Assembly (NCBI GenBank): GCA_025059595.1
Contig: JANXDI010000029.1
Coordinates: 1 to 64,000 of the forward strand
DNA length: 64,000 nucleotides
From: Candidatus Calditenuaceae archaeon
GTDB taxonomy: Archaea; Thermoproteota; Nitrososphaeria_A; Caldarchaeales; Calditenuaceae
Direction: 5' to 3'
Under the pieces are notes generated by a model. It ran no database searches and was not told where the DNA came from. It saw only the letters and a list, made by a program, of their open reading frames with translations. This document shows, piece after piece, positions 51,882 to 62,973 of this stretch; position 1 is the first letter of the stretch, and each line of letters starts with the position of its first letter. The translations under genes were made by a program, and so were the position numbers.

Positions 51882-52118
51882 TTGCCGCTAGCATATGTGT
51901 TAATCAATACAGAGATAGGTGCTGAGGAAGAGGTTTTGAAGCAGCTTAAGCAGATGCCGCCTGTTAAGGAGGCTTATTTGGTCTACGGTGTCTACGATAT
52001 AGTGGCGAAGGTGGAGGCTGAGTCTATGGACAAGCTTAAGGAGACGGTCTCCTGGAACATTAGGAGGCTCGAAAAGGTCAGGTCAACTCTGACGATGCTC
52101 GTCATGTCTCAAGAATGA
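51882..52118 (+). CDS. Single RAM-domain (Lrp/AsnC ligand-binding) protein
   Basis: A ~78-residue protein consisting of one Lrp/AsnC effector-binding (RAM) domain: LPLAYVLINTEIGAEEEVL, VKEAYLVYGVYDIVAKV and STLTMLVM. There is no HTH domain. Such stand-alone domains often bind amino acids and are thought to act as small-molecule sensors. The frame could begin at 51837 but the domain starts at the TTG at 51882, which also fits the TATA-like box. It converges on tiaS with a coding overlap. Confidence 0.72.
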   Translation: MPLAYVLINTEIGAEEEVLKQLKQMPPVKEAYLVYGVYDIVAKVEAESMDKLKETVSWNIRRLEKVRSTLTMLVMSQE

Positions 52119-53384
52119 GACGATTCGCAGAGGCATGGCGAGATGCCTTCTAGCGGAGACACATACTTCGTAGATCCCCTCAGATATTCGCCTATCCACA
52201 TCTACTTCAACAGCTTTCTGTTCAGGTCTCTTGACCCCGCACCTCTCACAGCGATAACCCTTACTCCGCCCCATGCTCTTCATTCTGCGGCCACAGAGAT
52301 TGCAGGTTGGCGCGACCTTGACCGTCACTTTAGCTAGCCTCAAAATCGCCAACTTCTCGAGGTTAATTGCTGCTGCAGGGCCCTTCACTTTAAATCCACC
52401 GTAGGCCAAAACCTCATCACCGACCACTAATTGCTCGACTACTCTCCTAAAGCTACCTGTCGGCTCAAAGGCAGCCAACGTGACTTCGCCGGTGCCGTCG
52501 CTTATATTGACGAATACGTGCCCACCAGGCTTAACCGCAGGCTTAGAGACGACAATACCTCTCACGGCATAAGAGCCGTTTGGGAGCAAATCACATATTC
52601 GCGCAGGTAAGTAGTGGAGGTCTTCCGCTTGGTTTGTCTTGAAGACCTCGAAGAAATCCACCGGCTCTAAAAAGCGGACCATCTTAAGGCCCTCTTCGGC
52701 GTGTTGCGGCGTGATTGAGCGGACTCCAGCCAAGACTGGGCATGGTGTGTGAGGAGTTATCCTTACTTCTCTCTTTTCATAGTCATAGTTGTCGAAGGTG
52801 AATATCGCTAGACTCTTATCCATCTCGATTACGCTTTTCTCATCCACTCTTCTCTCGAGGCCCCACATGGCCGGAACCCTGTATGCTATCGCCTCGAAAG
52901 TCCTCAGCGAATCTGGGTCAGCGCCAGCGGCCGCCGCGGCACCGACGACACCACGCCCCTCCTTAATCACGAGGTATCGGATGCCAAGCTCCTCGCACCT
53001 CCGCCTCGCTTCAGCAGGGTCAATAATCTCTCTAAGCGCCCTCCAGTAGATGTCCCTAAGCCCCTCCGCCTGCCCCTTCCAGGCCAAGACAATTCCAGGG
53101 TCTGTGCCATCGGATTCGAGGTCTGCCCACCGCTCGACCGCTGATGAAACTATAGCAGCTATGCGACCCAGGTTAGCCGGCTCTGCATGTATGCTTACGC
53201 ATAATGCGGCGTTCCCTCTTGTCTTGTAGGGGCAGTTGGGGTTGAGTCTGATGAGCCAAGGATAGTCTGCCCGCCTAAACCCGGCCCTCTCAAGCTCTTG
53301 AAGCGCTTTGACTGCCACGTAAGTCGTGCACATAGTCCTCTTCGAGTCTGTGTCGTCGATGCCTATCCGCAGAATGTCTTCCAA
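52083..53384 (-). CDS. tiaS: tRNA(Ile2) 2-agmatinylcytidine synthetase TiaS
   Basis: TiaS uses agmatine and ATP to convert C34 of the tRNA-Ile CAU anticodon to agmatidine, allowing AUA decoding without AUG misreading. The 433-residue protein begins IGIDDTDSKRTM (kinase-like TCKD domain), has NPNCPYKTRGNAAL, then an OB-fold part near 270-330 and a zinc ribbon (C361, C364, C379, C382). Its substrate, agmatine, also connects to the agmatinase and SpeD genes here. Confidence 0.95.
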   Translation of the reverse strand: MEDILRIGIDDTDSKRTMCTTYVAVKALQELERAGFRRADYPWLIRLNPNCPYKTRGNAALCVSIHAEPANLGRIAAIVSSAVERWADLESDGTDPGIVLAWKGQAEGLRDIYWRALREIIDPAEARRRCEELGIRYLVIKEGRGVVGAAAAAGADPDSLRTFEAIAYRVPAMWGLERRVDEKSVIEMDKSLAIFTFDNYDYEKREVRITPHTPCPVLAGVRSITPQHAEEGLKMVRFLEPVDFFEVFKTNQAEDLHYLPARICDLLPNGSYAVRGIVVSKPAVKPGGHVFVNISDGTGEVTLAAFEPTGSFRRVVEQLVVGDEVLAYGGFKVKGPAAAINLEKLAILRLAKVTVKVAPTCNLCGRRMKSMGRSKGYRCERCGVKRPEQKAVEVDVDRRISEGIYEVCVSARRHLAMPLRIVSFLRHDEHRQS

Positions 53385-53439
53385 CCCTATAGCAACCCTT
53401 AAGGCGTCGAGCCTATAACGGTATCTCTCTAGGGAGGGC

Positions 53440-54543
53440 TTGGCTTTGAGATATCGGGCGATGCTTGATGCCTTTGAGCCTTATGGCTGGGAGCCATCCA
53501 CTGAACAGATTGCGGCTAGCTTGGGAATCAGGCCAGATAAGATATTGCGCATGGACCTTAACACCTCACCAGTTGCACCAATTGCCTCCCTTAGAGCAAT
53601 CTCCAAAAAAGTCACAAAAATCAAAGTGAACCTCTATCCAGACACCAGCTATTCCGGCTTGAGGCGGGACATCTCCGACTACACTTCTCACGACGCCGAC
53701 TCGATAATCCCCACCAACGGAGCAGACGAGGCCATAGATATCGTATCCAGAATCTTCTTGGAGAAGGGCGTGGAAGCCCTTGCCTCCGTACCCACATACA
53801 GTTATTTCAGAATAGCCTCGGAGCTTCAAGGAGCCAAATACATCGGGGTCCCACGGCTCGAAGGCTTTGAGGATAACATAGATGACCTCTTATCAAGCAT
53901 TAACAGAAATACCGGCCTCGTACTCCTCTGTAGCCCCAACAACCCAACCGGCAACCTGACGCCTCTTAAGACTGTCGAGAATCTTTGCAGAGAGACGGAG
54001 TCGAGCATCGTCGTCGACGAGGCCTATTTCGAGTACTGCGGTGTGACAGCTCAACCACTCCTCGAAAAGTTCAGCAACCTAATAATCATAAGGACTCTTT
54101 CGAAGGCGTTTGGATTGGCCTCTGCGCGAATAGGCTACATTCTGGCGTGCGCGGAGACGGTCAGGCTGATTAACAAGGCGAGACCGCCTAACAGTTTAGG
54201 GGCCATAAACATAGAGCTGGCGAGGCACGCTCTTAGACACCGCGACTACATGAGGCGCGCCGTAAGGGACATAGTGAATGAGCGTGAGAGGTTGCGCGGC
54301 TACTTATCCCGCATGGAGGGATTAGAAGTTTATCCGTCCCATGCGAACTTCCTCCTCATCAGGTTCAAGAATCTCGACGCTAACAGGGTTTACGAAGAGC
54401 TTCTTAGGCGCGGAATTGTTGTGAGGAACCTTTCTCAGAATCCACTTACGAGAGGTTGCCTCAGGGTCACTTTAGGGCTCAAGAAGCAGAATGAAAGGTT
54501 GCTGACCGCGCTTAAATCTATTCTAGAATTCTTGGGGAGATAG
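53440..54543 (+). CDS. hisC: Histidinol-phosphate aminotransferase-like PLP enzyme
   Basis: A fold-type-I aminotransferase of the HisC group: LCSPNNPTG (around 163-171), VVDEAYFEY, and the PLP lysine K222 in TLSKAFGLA. It could provide the missing histidinol-phosphate aminotransferase step, although threonine-phosphate decarboxylase (CobD) and aromatic aminotransferases share this pattern. It lies far from the histidine operon. Start TTG at 53440 or ATG at 53461; the former is followed by ALRYRAMLDAFEPY. Confidence 0.72.
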   Translation: MALRYRAMLDAFEPYGWEPSTEQIAASLGIRPDKILRMDLNTSPVAPIASLRAISKKVTKIKVNLYPDTSYSGLRRDISDYTSHDADSIIPTNGADEAIDIVSRIFLEKGVEALASVPTYSYFRIASELQGAKYIGVPRLEGFEDNIDDLLSSINRNTGLVLLCSPNNPTGNLTPLKTVENLCRETESSIVVDEAYFEYCGVTAQPLLEKFSNLIIIRTLSKAFGLASARIGYILACAETVRLINKARPPNSLGAINIELARHALRHRDYMRRAVRDIVNERERLRGYLSRMEGLEVYPSHANFLLIRFKNLDANRVYEELLRRGIVVRNLSQNPLTRGCLRVTLGLKKQNERLLTALKSILEFLGR

Positions 54544-56007
54544 CCGCTTATAGGCGTCGCGAAGCTCCGCCAAGAACCTCCTGTGCCATTTGGTGAAGCT
54601 AGCGGGATTCTCGGGATACTCACTATAAAGTCTGATGAGTCTGCGACTCTTCTCGGCGGCGATTCTGAGCCCTTTCGCGAGGCCAGGGTCCTCTCTCACT
54701 CTTCTTCTTAACTCACTGTCGAGGAGATATCTCTTCAGGCTTGTGAGAAGTGGGAAGCGAGGATGTTCTCGCCTTTTGATGCTCTCAACATCCTCCTGGG
54801 AAAGGAAGTATTTCATTCCAAAGCTGATTCGCTCATTCGAGAGGCCCTGAAGATAGCGTCTCAAAACCTCGAAGCTCGCCATCTGGTATCCCCGTCTCCG
54901 AACATACTCGACGTTATATTTCCAAAGCCCCGCCTCGCTTACGTCTCCGGCCTCTAACGCCTCAACGATGCATCTTCCTAAGATAACGCTTGCTTCCAAG
55001 GCAGGCCCTATTCCACCAGCGTCAATCGGCCTCGGCATCCACGCCGCATCTCCCACAATTGCAAAACCGTTCGCCACGAGACAGTCATTTTGGCGCCTCA
55101 CAGGGACTTGCCAGATGTTGAAAATATTGTTTTCGTCTAGAGGTGATGTTGATGGCCGTGGATTTCTCACGACCCGATTCATGCCTAGGTACTTCTCTAT
55201 AAGGTCTTGAATGTTCTCGTTGATGCCGAGTTTCGCATTTCTTTTGTGGAGGAGGCGCTTGAGAATTCCGAGACCTATGTTTGCCTTGTTCTCGCCCTTC
55301 GGGAAAACCCAGGAGTATCCTCCGGGGGCCAGAACTTGGTCGAGATGGATGATGCAGTAACGAGGGTCAAACCACGTCTCATCCTCTTCCCCTCTTTCAA
55401 ATTCCACGATATATCTCCCAGTGCCTATTACGTCGTTCTCCTTATCAATCTCCCTCTCTATGTTGCTTTTGATTGGTAGGTTTGAGCGGAGTTTTGAAGC
55501 AGACCCAGATGCGTCAACAACCACTTTTGCGCGTATTTTCACATCTTCGCCTGTTGCGAGGTTCTTTCCACTAACCCCCGCGACAAAACCATCCTCCACC
55601 AGTACAGAGTGGACATCAACTCTATGAAGAACCTCGACACCCATCTTCACAAGATACTCAAGCTGACGCATGGCCCACACCCTCCTATTCAAAATGTATC
55701 CATCACCATCAAACAAGACCCTCGACTCGTGGTCGGGCGAATAAACCAGCACACCCTCGACCTGATGCTCAATCTCAGGATAGCCATATGAGATTCCGAT
55801 GTTGTCACACGCGAAGTCCATGCTCTTTCTGCTGACCGCATCTCCACAGGACCAGCCTGTCTTAGTCTTTTTACCAAACTCTGATGATGGATTCCTGTCT
55901 ATCAGTGTAACACTTAACCGCCCCCCGGAAAATCGGGCGACAGACATCGCGGTGTGAGTCCCCGCAACCCCTCCCCCTACCACTACTACGTCGCAGGCTT
56001 TGTTCAT
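54523..56007 (-). CDS. Geranylgeranyl-reductase-type flavoprotein
   Basis: A 494-residue FAD protein of the geranylgeranyl reductase family, whose members saturate the isoprenoid chains of archaeal lipids. GGGVAGTHTA near residue 11 binds the FAD, and GDAAWMPRPIDAGGIG near 330 is the conserved GD-containing motif. Paralogues act on menaquinone or other prenyl compounds, so lipid saturation is inferred. It converges on the HisC-like gene with a 21-nt overlap. Confidence 0.82.
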   Translation of the reverse strand: MNKACDVVVVGGGVAGTHTAMSVARFSGGRLSVTLIDRNPSSEFGKKTKTGWSCGDAVSRKSMDFACDNIGISYGYPEIEHQVEGVLVYSPDHESRVLFDGDGYILNRRVWAMRQLEYLVKMGVEVLHRVDVHSVLVEDGFVAGVSGKNLATGEDVKIRAKVVVDASGSASKLRSNLPIKSNIEREIDKENDVIGTGRYIVEFERGEEDETWFDPRYCIIHLDQVLAPGGYSWVFPKGENKANIGLGILKRLLHKRNAKLGINENIQDLIEKYLGMNRVVRNPRPSTSPLDENNIFNIWQVPVRRQNDCLVANGFAIVGDAAWMPRPIDAGGIGPALEASVILGRCIVEALEAGDVSEAGLWKYNVEYVRRRGYQMASFEVLRRYLQGLSNERISFGMKYFLSQEDVESIKRREHPRFPLLTSLKRYLLDSELRRRVREDPGLAKGLRIAAEKSRRLIRLYSEYPENPASFTKWHRRFLAELRDAYKRLSPQEF

Positions 56008-56069
56008 GCCTCATTAAGAAAGTGAGGCTTTATTTAAAAGGCTCTCAACGAAGCAACTTCTCAGTAGTG

Positions 56070-56681
56070 TTATATGTCCTTCAACCTGTTGGATATTATC
56101 CTTTCAGCCCGCCTGGCGTCAGTGCTATTCGTTACTCGAAAGAAGATATTCATCTTGGTGTCAAAAACTCTGAGTGCCTCGATATATATGTATAGAGCGT
56201 TCTTCACATGCTTCACTATATGAGCAATCTCCTCACTCCCAGAGGCATCGCAAGCCTCCAAGAAAGGCCCCTTCCTATATCCGGAGAATAGGTATTCAGC
56301 CCTCCCGTCCGCGTCCCTCGGAATAGCGGCGGAAAATTTTCTGAGTGTCTCGAGGATGAAGGTTGTGAATTCCCTCGTGAGAAGGGGCGCGTCGCAGGGG
56401 AATACTAAGAACCTGTCCGACTTAGAGAGGGGCATGTAGGATTTGAGCACGCCCCCTATGTCCGAGCTGCTTAAATGAATATTCGCCACATACTTTTCAG
56501 CGGTCTCAGAGTAATCAACCCTCCCAGCCTCATCAGGCACAGAGAGCACGAGCTCATCCACCTCATCAGGCAACGCGTCTAAAACATATTCAATCATAGG
56601 CCGGTCAAATAGCCGGTAGAGGCCTCTACGAACACCTCCAATCTCCTTAAAACCCGTGATGATAATGGCGGTGGAGGCCAA
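56070..56681 (-). CDS. MobA-like nucleotidyltransferase with altered signature
   Basis: A 203-residue protein resembling MobA/CobY guanylyltransferases. The usual LAGGxSxRMG..K loop reads ITGFKEIGGVRRGLYRLFDRP, so key glycines are changed, but FPCDAPLLTREF (substrate/metal region) and DRPMIEYVLDAL follow the family. It might be a molybdenum cofactor or cobinamide guanylyltransferase, or a related enzyme with another NTP. No molybdopterin or cobalamin genes are adjacent. Confidence 0.62.
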   Translation of the reverse strand: MASTAIIITGFKEIGGVRRGLYRLFDRPMIEYVLDALPDEVDELVLSVPDEAGRVDYSETAEKYVANIHLSSSDIGGVLKSYMPLSKSDRFLVFPCDAPLLTREFTTFILETLRKFSAAIPRDADGRAEYLFSGYRKGPFLEACDASGSEEIAHIVKHVKNALYIYIEALRVFDTKMNIFFRVTNSTDARRAERIISNRLKDI

Positions 56682-56828
56682 TCTCTCGACAACAAATGAC
56701 TAAGACTGATCTCTAATTAAGATTATTCCGGGACTAGCGGTGTAATTTTAGCGTATTTCGCATATAGTGCCTGGCCGGGGTTGCTACTAAAACTAAATAC
56801 TCTCCGGGCGGGTTCTGCGACTTGATAC

Positions 56829-57446
56829 ATGTTGAAGAACCCGTTCAAAAGAGACTCTGGACATGGCAAAGGTATAGTGGCATCCGATAGCAGATACCTC
56901 GAAATAGTGACTGCCCTTAAGATTCAATCGGAGAAGCTGAATAGGACTGCTCAGAGGCTTATAGCTAGGGGGAAAGACCTCTTCGAGCAGTGTGTGAGGG
57001 CTCAACAGGAAGGCGATATGGGCAGGGCGACGATTTACGCCAACGAGATAGCGCAGCTGAGGAAGATGTCGAGGGTTGTTGTGAGGAGCCAGCTTTCACT
57101 GGAGAAGGTTATTCTAAGGCTCGAAACTGTAAAGGAGTTTGGTGATGTCATGCATGTCCTTGGTCCAGCGACCGCTATCATTAAGCACGTTCAATCCGAC
57201 TTGGCTGGTGTTGTGCCTGAGGTAGCTGAAAATCTGCGATACGTCGACGAGATGCTCGAGGGTCTCATTATAGAGGCTGGGACTGTCACAGGCTCGATAA
57301 CAAGTGTATCAGCGAGCGATGGCGAGGCTCAGAAGATACTCCAAGAGGCCGCCGAGGTCGCTGCACAGAGGATGAAGACCGCTTTCCCCGAGATACCCGA
57401 GTCGCTTAAGGTCAGCGAGACAGGAACAGCTACCAAAACAATATAA
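56829..57446 (+). CDS. ESCRT-III/CdvB-like protein
   Basis: A 205-residue charged helical protein of the Snf7/CdvB family, which forms filaments in archaeal cell division and membrane remodelling. Typical helix patterns are LKIQSEKLNRTAQRLIARGK, ATIYANEIAQLRKMSR and RLETVKEFGDVMHVL. It lacks the C-terminal winged-helix part and MIM2-type motif of CdvB proper, so it is closer to the short CdvB paralogues. CdvA and the Vps4-like CdvC are not in the window. Confidence 0.8.
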   Translation: MLKNPFKRDSGHGKGIVASDSRYLEIVTALKIQSEKLNRTAQRLIARGKDLFEQCVRAQQEGDMGRATIYANEIAQLRKMSRVVVRSQLSLEKVILRLETVKEFGDVMHVLGPATAIIKHVQSDLAGVVPEVAENLRYVDEMLEGLIIEAGTVTGSITSVSASDGEAQKILQEAAEVAAQRMKTAFPEIPESLKVSETGTATKTI

Positions 57447-57546
57447 AAAGAGAACCGGGCCACATCACAGTTAATTGGAACAGTTTTTATCATCCCCCAA
57501 CCCCTTCGCCTATAGATTTGTCTACTTTTTTTGTTGGTGAAGTCGC

Positions 57547-57960
57547 TTGACCTCTAAGTACGGAGTACCTGCTGTTAGTGCTCTGGTTCAGAAGGAGGGG
57601 AAAGTGCTGCTCGTGAAGCGTGGAAGAATGCCCGCACGCGGGCGCTGGTCTCTGCCTGGTGGTGCTGTCCGATGGGGTGAGCAGATGAGGGAAGCCGTAG
57701 TGAGGGAGGTGTTGGAGGAGACTGGGATAAAAATTGAACCCCGTGATATCTTAGACGTCGCAGAAATAATTCACGTTGAGGGTGGCGAGGTCCTTTATCA
57801 TTACGTCATCGTATGCTTTGCGGGCGAGTATCTGGGAGGTTTTTTGAGGCCCGGAACGGATGCTGAGGATGCAAGGTGGGTGCGAGTAGACGATTTGAAG
57901 AATTATGACATCACGCCCACGGCTTGGAAGGTTATCGCATCGGCATTAGGGTTTAAGTGA
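57547..57960 (+). CDS. NUDIX hydrolase
   Basis: A 137-residue NUDIX protein, hydrolysing a nucleoside-diphosphate-linked compound. The box is complete: G39 in PGGAVRWGEQ, E45, R53-E54, E57-E58 and G60. Substrate unknown (an ADP-ribose or nucleotide derivative is usual). Start is TTG at 57547. It converges on the spermidine synthase gene with an 8-nt overlap. Confidence 0.9.
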   Translation: MTSKYGVPAVSALVQKEGKVLLVKRGRMPARGRWSLPGGAVRWGEQMREAVVREVLEETGIKIEPRDILDVAEIIHVEGGEVLYHYVIVCFAGEYLGGFLRPGTDAEDARWVRVDDLKNYDITPTAWKVIASALGFK

Positions 57961-58861
57961 CGTAGAGGGGTGAAGCATCCCTTATAATTCGAGGCTCAAC
58001 CTTTTTTAGTGTTGCGTAGCTATGAGTCAGCTTGAGAAGAGCCTGATGAGTAGCGCCTGAATAGAAACGTAAACCCTCCACGCCAGCCCTTCTCATCCTC
58101 CCTTCGACTTCGTCGCGGCCCAGCTCATCTAAGCTTCCCCAGTTCGAGCCATAAAGGAAACCCCACACCGAGGAGAAAGAGACGATGAATGTGGCGAGTT
58201 GTGAGACATTCGTGAAAACCGTTTCTAGCGTCTTCTTGATTGAGTGAAAGGCTAGAGGCGTGTGAGTGGGCGAAGTTGCATGCGTCGCCACTACTCCCTT
58301 CTCATTGAGCCTCGAAAACAAGAGCCTATAAAACTCAGAGGTGTACAAGAGATAGGAGGGCCCCTGCTCAAGAGGGTCCGTAACATCGATTATAAACACG
58401 TCGACCTTCCCGGTAAGCTCCTCCACCCATCTACGCCCATCCTCAAAAAATAATTTAAGCCTCGAATCTTGAAACGCTCCCGAAGATAGCTCGGGCAAAT
58501 ACTTTTGACAAAGTTCAACGACTTCTTTATCTAAATCAACCAAAAAGACCTCCTCGACAGTCTTCCACCTGAGAACCTCCCTCAAGGCTGCACCCTCACC
58601 CCCGCCGATTACAGCCACACGCCTCGGCTCACCATGTAGACACATCGCAGGGTGTACGAGAGTCTCGTGGTAAATGTGCTCGTCCAGCATGGATGATTGC
58701 ATCTTACCGTCCAGAAGTAGGCAGAGGCCGAAGGGCCCTGTCTCCAAGATATCAATGCGCTGATATTTAGTCCGCCCCCCGTAAATCTTCTTAATTACTT
58801 TAAAGGACTCGACTACATCTTCAGATATCCACTCGGCATACCAGTAGCTCAGCTTATCCAC
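57953..58861 (-). CDS. speE: Spermidine synthase-like aminopropyltransferase
   Basis: SpeE transfers an aminopropyl group from decarboxylated SAM to putrescine, or in thermophiles to agmatine. The 302-residue protein has the nucleotide-binding GGGEGAALREVLRW, VDLDKEVVEL and the acceptor-site FIIDVTDPLEQGPSYLLYT. It starts with GTG at 58861, 8 nt inside speD, so both are probably cotranslated. The N-terminus (SYWYAEWISEDVVESFKV) is typical. Preferred acceptor not determined. Confidence 0.93.
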   Translation of the reverse strand: MDKLSYWYAEWISEDVVESFKVIKKIYGGRTKYQRIDILETGPFGLCLLLDGKMQSSMLDEHIYHETLVHPAMCLHGEPRRVAVIGGGEGAALREVLRWKTVEEVFLVDLDKEVVELCQKYLPELSSGAFQDSRLKLFFEDGRRWVEELTGKVDVFIIDVTDPLEQGPSYLLYTSEFYRLLFSRLNEKGVVATHATSPTHTPLAFHSIKKTLETVFTNVSQLATFIVSFSSVWGFLYGSNWGSLDELGRDEVEGRMRRAGVEGLRFYSGATHQALLKLTHSYATLKKVEPRIIRDASPLYVT

Positions 58862-59300
58862 CTCTCCGTTTCCCGGCTTGGACTTGAAGATTGACGCTCA
58901 TGTTCAACGAGACGTTGAGGCCTCTAATGATTTCGATGGCGCCGACGCCGGTCGGCTTCAGCTTCTCAATTATCAGCCCATAAGCCTTCCATGGGTTAAC
59001 ATGTTCTCCGCATGTGAAAATGTCGAGAGAGGCGTAACCGAGCTCCGGCCACGTATGGATTGAGATGTGGCTCTCCTTAATCACGACTATCGCCGAAACT
59101 CCCCCTCCACCTCCAAACCTCTCGGAATACCTGCCCACCACCTCCGCGCCGCTGGAATGAGCGGCCTCAGTCAATACGTCTAAGATGAAGTTAGAATCCC
59201 GCAATATGTCGGAGTCGCACCCACATAATTCTACGACGAGATGCCTGCCGAGGCCCTTTGGATTAGGCAGAGGGTGTTCAGCCCGGCTCCCACCCCTCAT
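58854..59300 (-). CDS. speD: SpeD/ArgDC-family pyruvoyl decarboxylase
   Basis: A 148-residue pyruvoyl-dependent decarboxylase. The self-cleavage site is E76-S77 in KESHISIHTWPE, with H82 and C97 (DIFTCGEH) for processing and catalysis. The family includes S-adenosylmethionine decarboxylase and, in some crenarchaea, arginine decarboxylase, and the two cannot be distinguished by these motifs. The speE gene follows directly; agmatinase and TiaS show that the cell handles agmatine. A TATA-like TTAATATC near 59325-59332 lies upstream. Confidence 0.92.
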   Translation of the reverse strand: MRGGSRAEHPLPNPKGLGRHLVVELCGCDSDILRDSNFILDVLTEAAHSSGAEVVGRYSERFGGGGGVSAIVVIKESHISIHTWPELGYASLDIFTCGEHVNPWKAYGLIIEKLKPTGVGAIEIIRGLNVSLNMSVNLQVQAGKRRGG

Positions 59301-59368
59301 TTCGACAAGATATGCAATGTCGCTTCGTGATATTAAGTTTTATTTGTGACGAGCAGCTAGAAGGGTAA

Positions 59369-61573
<2,205 letters not shown>

Positions 61574-61617
61574 CGCTGGTTTCGAGGTTAAATAGTGGAC
61601 GGAGAGGGCGGTTTTGG

Positions 61618-62277
61618 ATGGACTCGACTTCGACGTGGATAGGGGTAACGATGATTATTCTGGGGGTGGCGGGGATATTTCTCACATATTCCGGAATATC
61701 GCATACGTTTGAGATGGGAATGCAGGGTCTATCTGCCCTTATCCTGTTTTTAGGCATAATAATTTTTGCGGGTGGATTGGCTAGAGGCGGGTTCCCGAAT
61801 GTTAAGCCAGTTCACATCGCGAGTATCGGCCTGGTTGTCTTTATAGGCACAGCCGGCCTCACAGTTTCGGCCGTGACTTACTCAGGCCCTTTCAAGCTTC
61901 TAAAAGTAGAGGAAGAGTTTCTAGAGTCTCCTATCAAGGTGTTCGTCGATATTATCCCAGGCTCGTGGGACCCTGCGCAGCCTGATAACTATGTCCCTAA
62001 GAACATCAGAGTCTTGGTCGGCGTGAACCACACGGTTGTCTGGATTAACAAGGAGGACATAGACGTTTCCCACACAGTCACCCACATCAACCGATTATTT
62101 GATTCAGGGCTCTTCGGCCCGGGCTTGAACTGGTCATATTCGTTCAGAGAGCCGGGACTCTACCAATACTTCTGCATTCCGCACCCTTGGATGAGAGGCT
62201 CTGTGGAGGTTGAGAGATTATCCAGTGAGGAGGTTCAGGAGATATTAGCCTCGCTAGGTTTAGGGACTGAGGAATGA
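61618..62277 (+). CDS. Membrane-anchored cupredoxin (plastocyanin-like)
   Basis: A blue-copper protein with three N-terminal membrane helices (about 8-24, 35-53, 67-87) and a cupredoxin domain facing outside. Ligands are visible as H152 (DVSHTV), C186, H189 and M192 (YFCIPHPWMRG), as in plastocyanin/amicyanin. It likely carries electrons to a terminal oxidase. The start ATG at 61618 lies 44 nt after cdc48. The next gene overlaps by 4 nt. Confidence 0.88.
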   Translation: MDSTSTWIGVTMIILGVAGIFLTYSGISHTFEMGMQGLSALILFLGIIIFAGGLARGGFPNVKPVHIASIGLVVFIGTAGLTVSAVTYSGPFKLLKVEEEFLESPIKVFVDIIPGSWDPAQPDNYVPKNIRVLVGVNHTVVWINKEDIDVSHTVTHINRLFDSGLFGPGLNWSYSFREPGLYQYFCIPHPWMRGSVEVERLSSEEVQEILASLGLGTEE

Positions 62278-62942
62278 GCCCAGAGCAGCCTATAGCGATT
62301 CTAGGTGGAACAGCTGGGCTGGGTAGGGCGCTTGCGATGAGGCTTGTAGCAGCTGGCCGTAGGGTTGTGATAGGCTCTCGAGTGAAGGAGAGGGCTGAGA
62401 AGGCTGCGGGCGATGTGAACAAGTTAGTAGGGGTGGAATTGGCTTCAGGTGATTTGAACGAGTCAGCCGCCTCGGTATGCGACATCGTCTTCTTCGCGGT
62501 CCCCTTCGCAGGACTTTATCAGCTCGCAAAAGCTTTGAAGAAGGTGTTGAAGTCTGGGGCGATAGCTGTCTCATGTGTCGTCCCCCTAGAATCTGATGTC
62601 GGTGGCACACCTGAGTATCTTGAACCCTCCAACGGCTCAGCAGCTGAGGCTCTACAGGCCACTTTGGGTAACGAAATCAAGGTCGTCTCCGCCCTGACGT
62701 ATGTCTCAGCCCATGCGCTCGAAGACTTAAGCAACCCCGTTGACTGTGACATCGTCGTTTGTGGTGAAAGGGAAGCCTCCCAGAGAGTCATGGAGATCCT
62801 TTCATTGATAAGCGGAGTCAGGCCACTTTACGTTGGCGGTCTCAAATATTCGAGAATTACGGAAAGGTTGACAGTTTTACTAATTGGTCTTAACAGACAG
62901 TATAACTCCGACAGAGCGGGAATAAGATTTACATATATTTGA
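62274..62942 (+). CDS. npdG: NADPH-dependent F420 reductase (NpdG)
   Basis: A 222-residue enzyme of the F420:NADP oxidoreductase family, shuttling hydride between F420 and NADP. It has ILGGTAGLGRALAMRLV (dinucleotide loop), VVIGSR binding the NADP phosphate, AVPFAGL, and AEALQATLG. Its ATG overlaps the cupredoxin stop as ATGA. With the LLM-class enzyme near the window start this supports F420 metabolism in this organism. Confidence 0.9.
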   Translation: MSPEQPIAILGGTAGLGRALAMRLVAAGRRVVIGSRVKERAEKAAGDVNKLVGVELASGDLNESAASVCDIVFFAVPFAGLYQLAKALKKVLKSGAIAVSCVVPLESDVGGTPEYLEPSNGSAAEALQATLGNEIKVVSALTYVSAHALEDLSNPVDCDIVVCGEREASQRVMEILSLISGVRPLYVGGLKYSRITERLTVLLIGLNRQYNSDRAGIRFTYI

Positions 62943-62973
62943 AAGAGGAGCATGTTATTGGCGGTGAAGGAGA

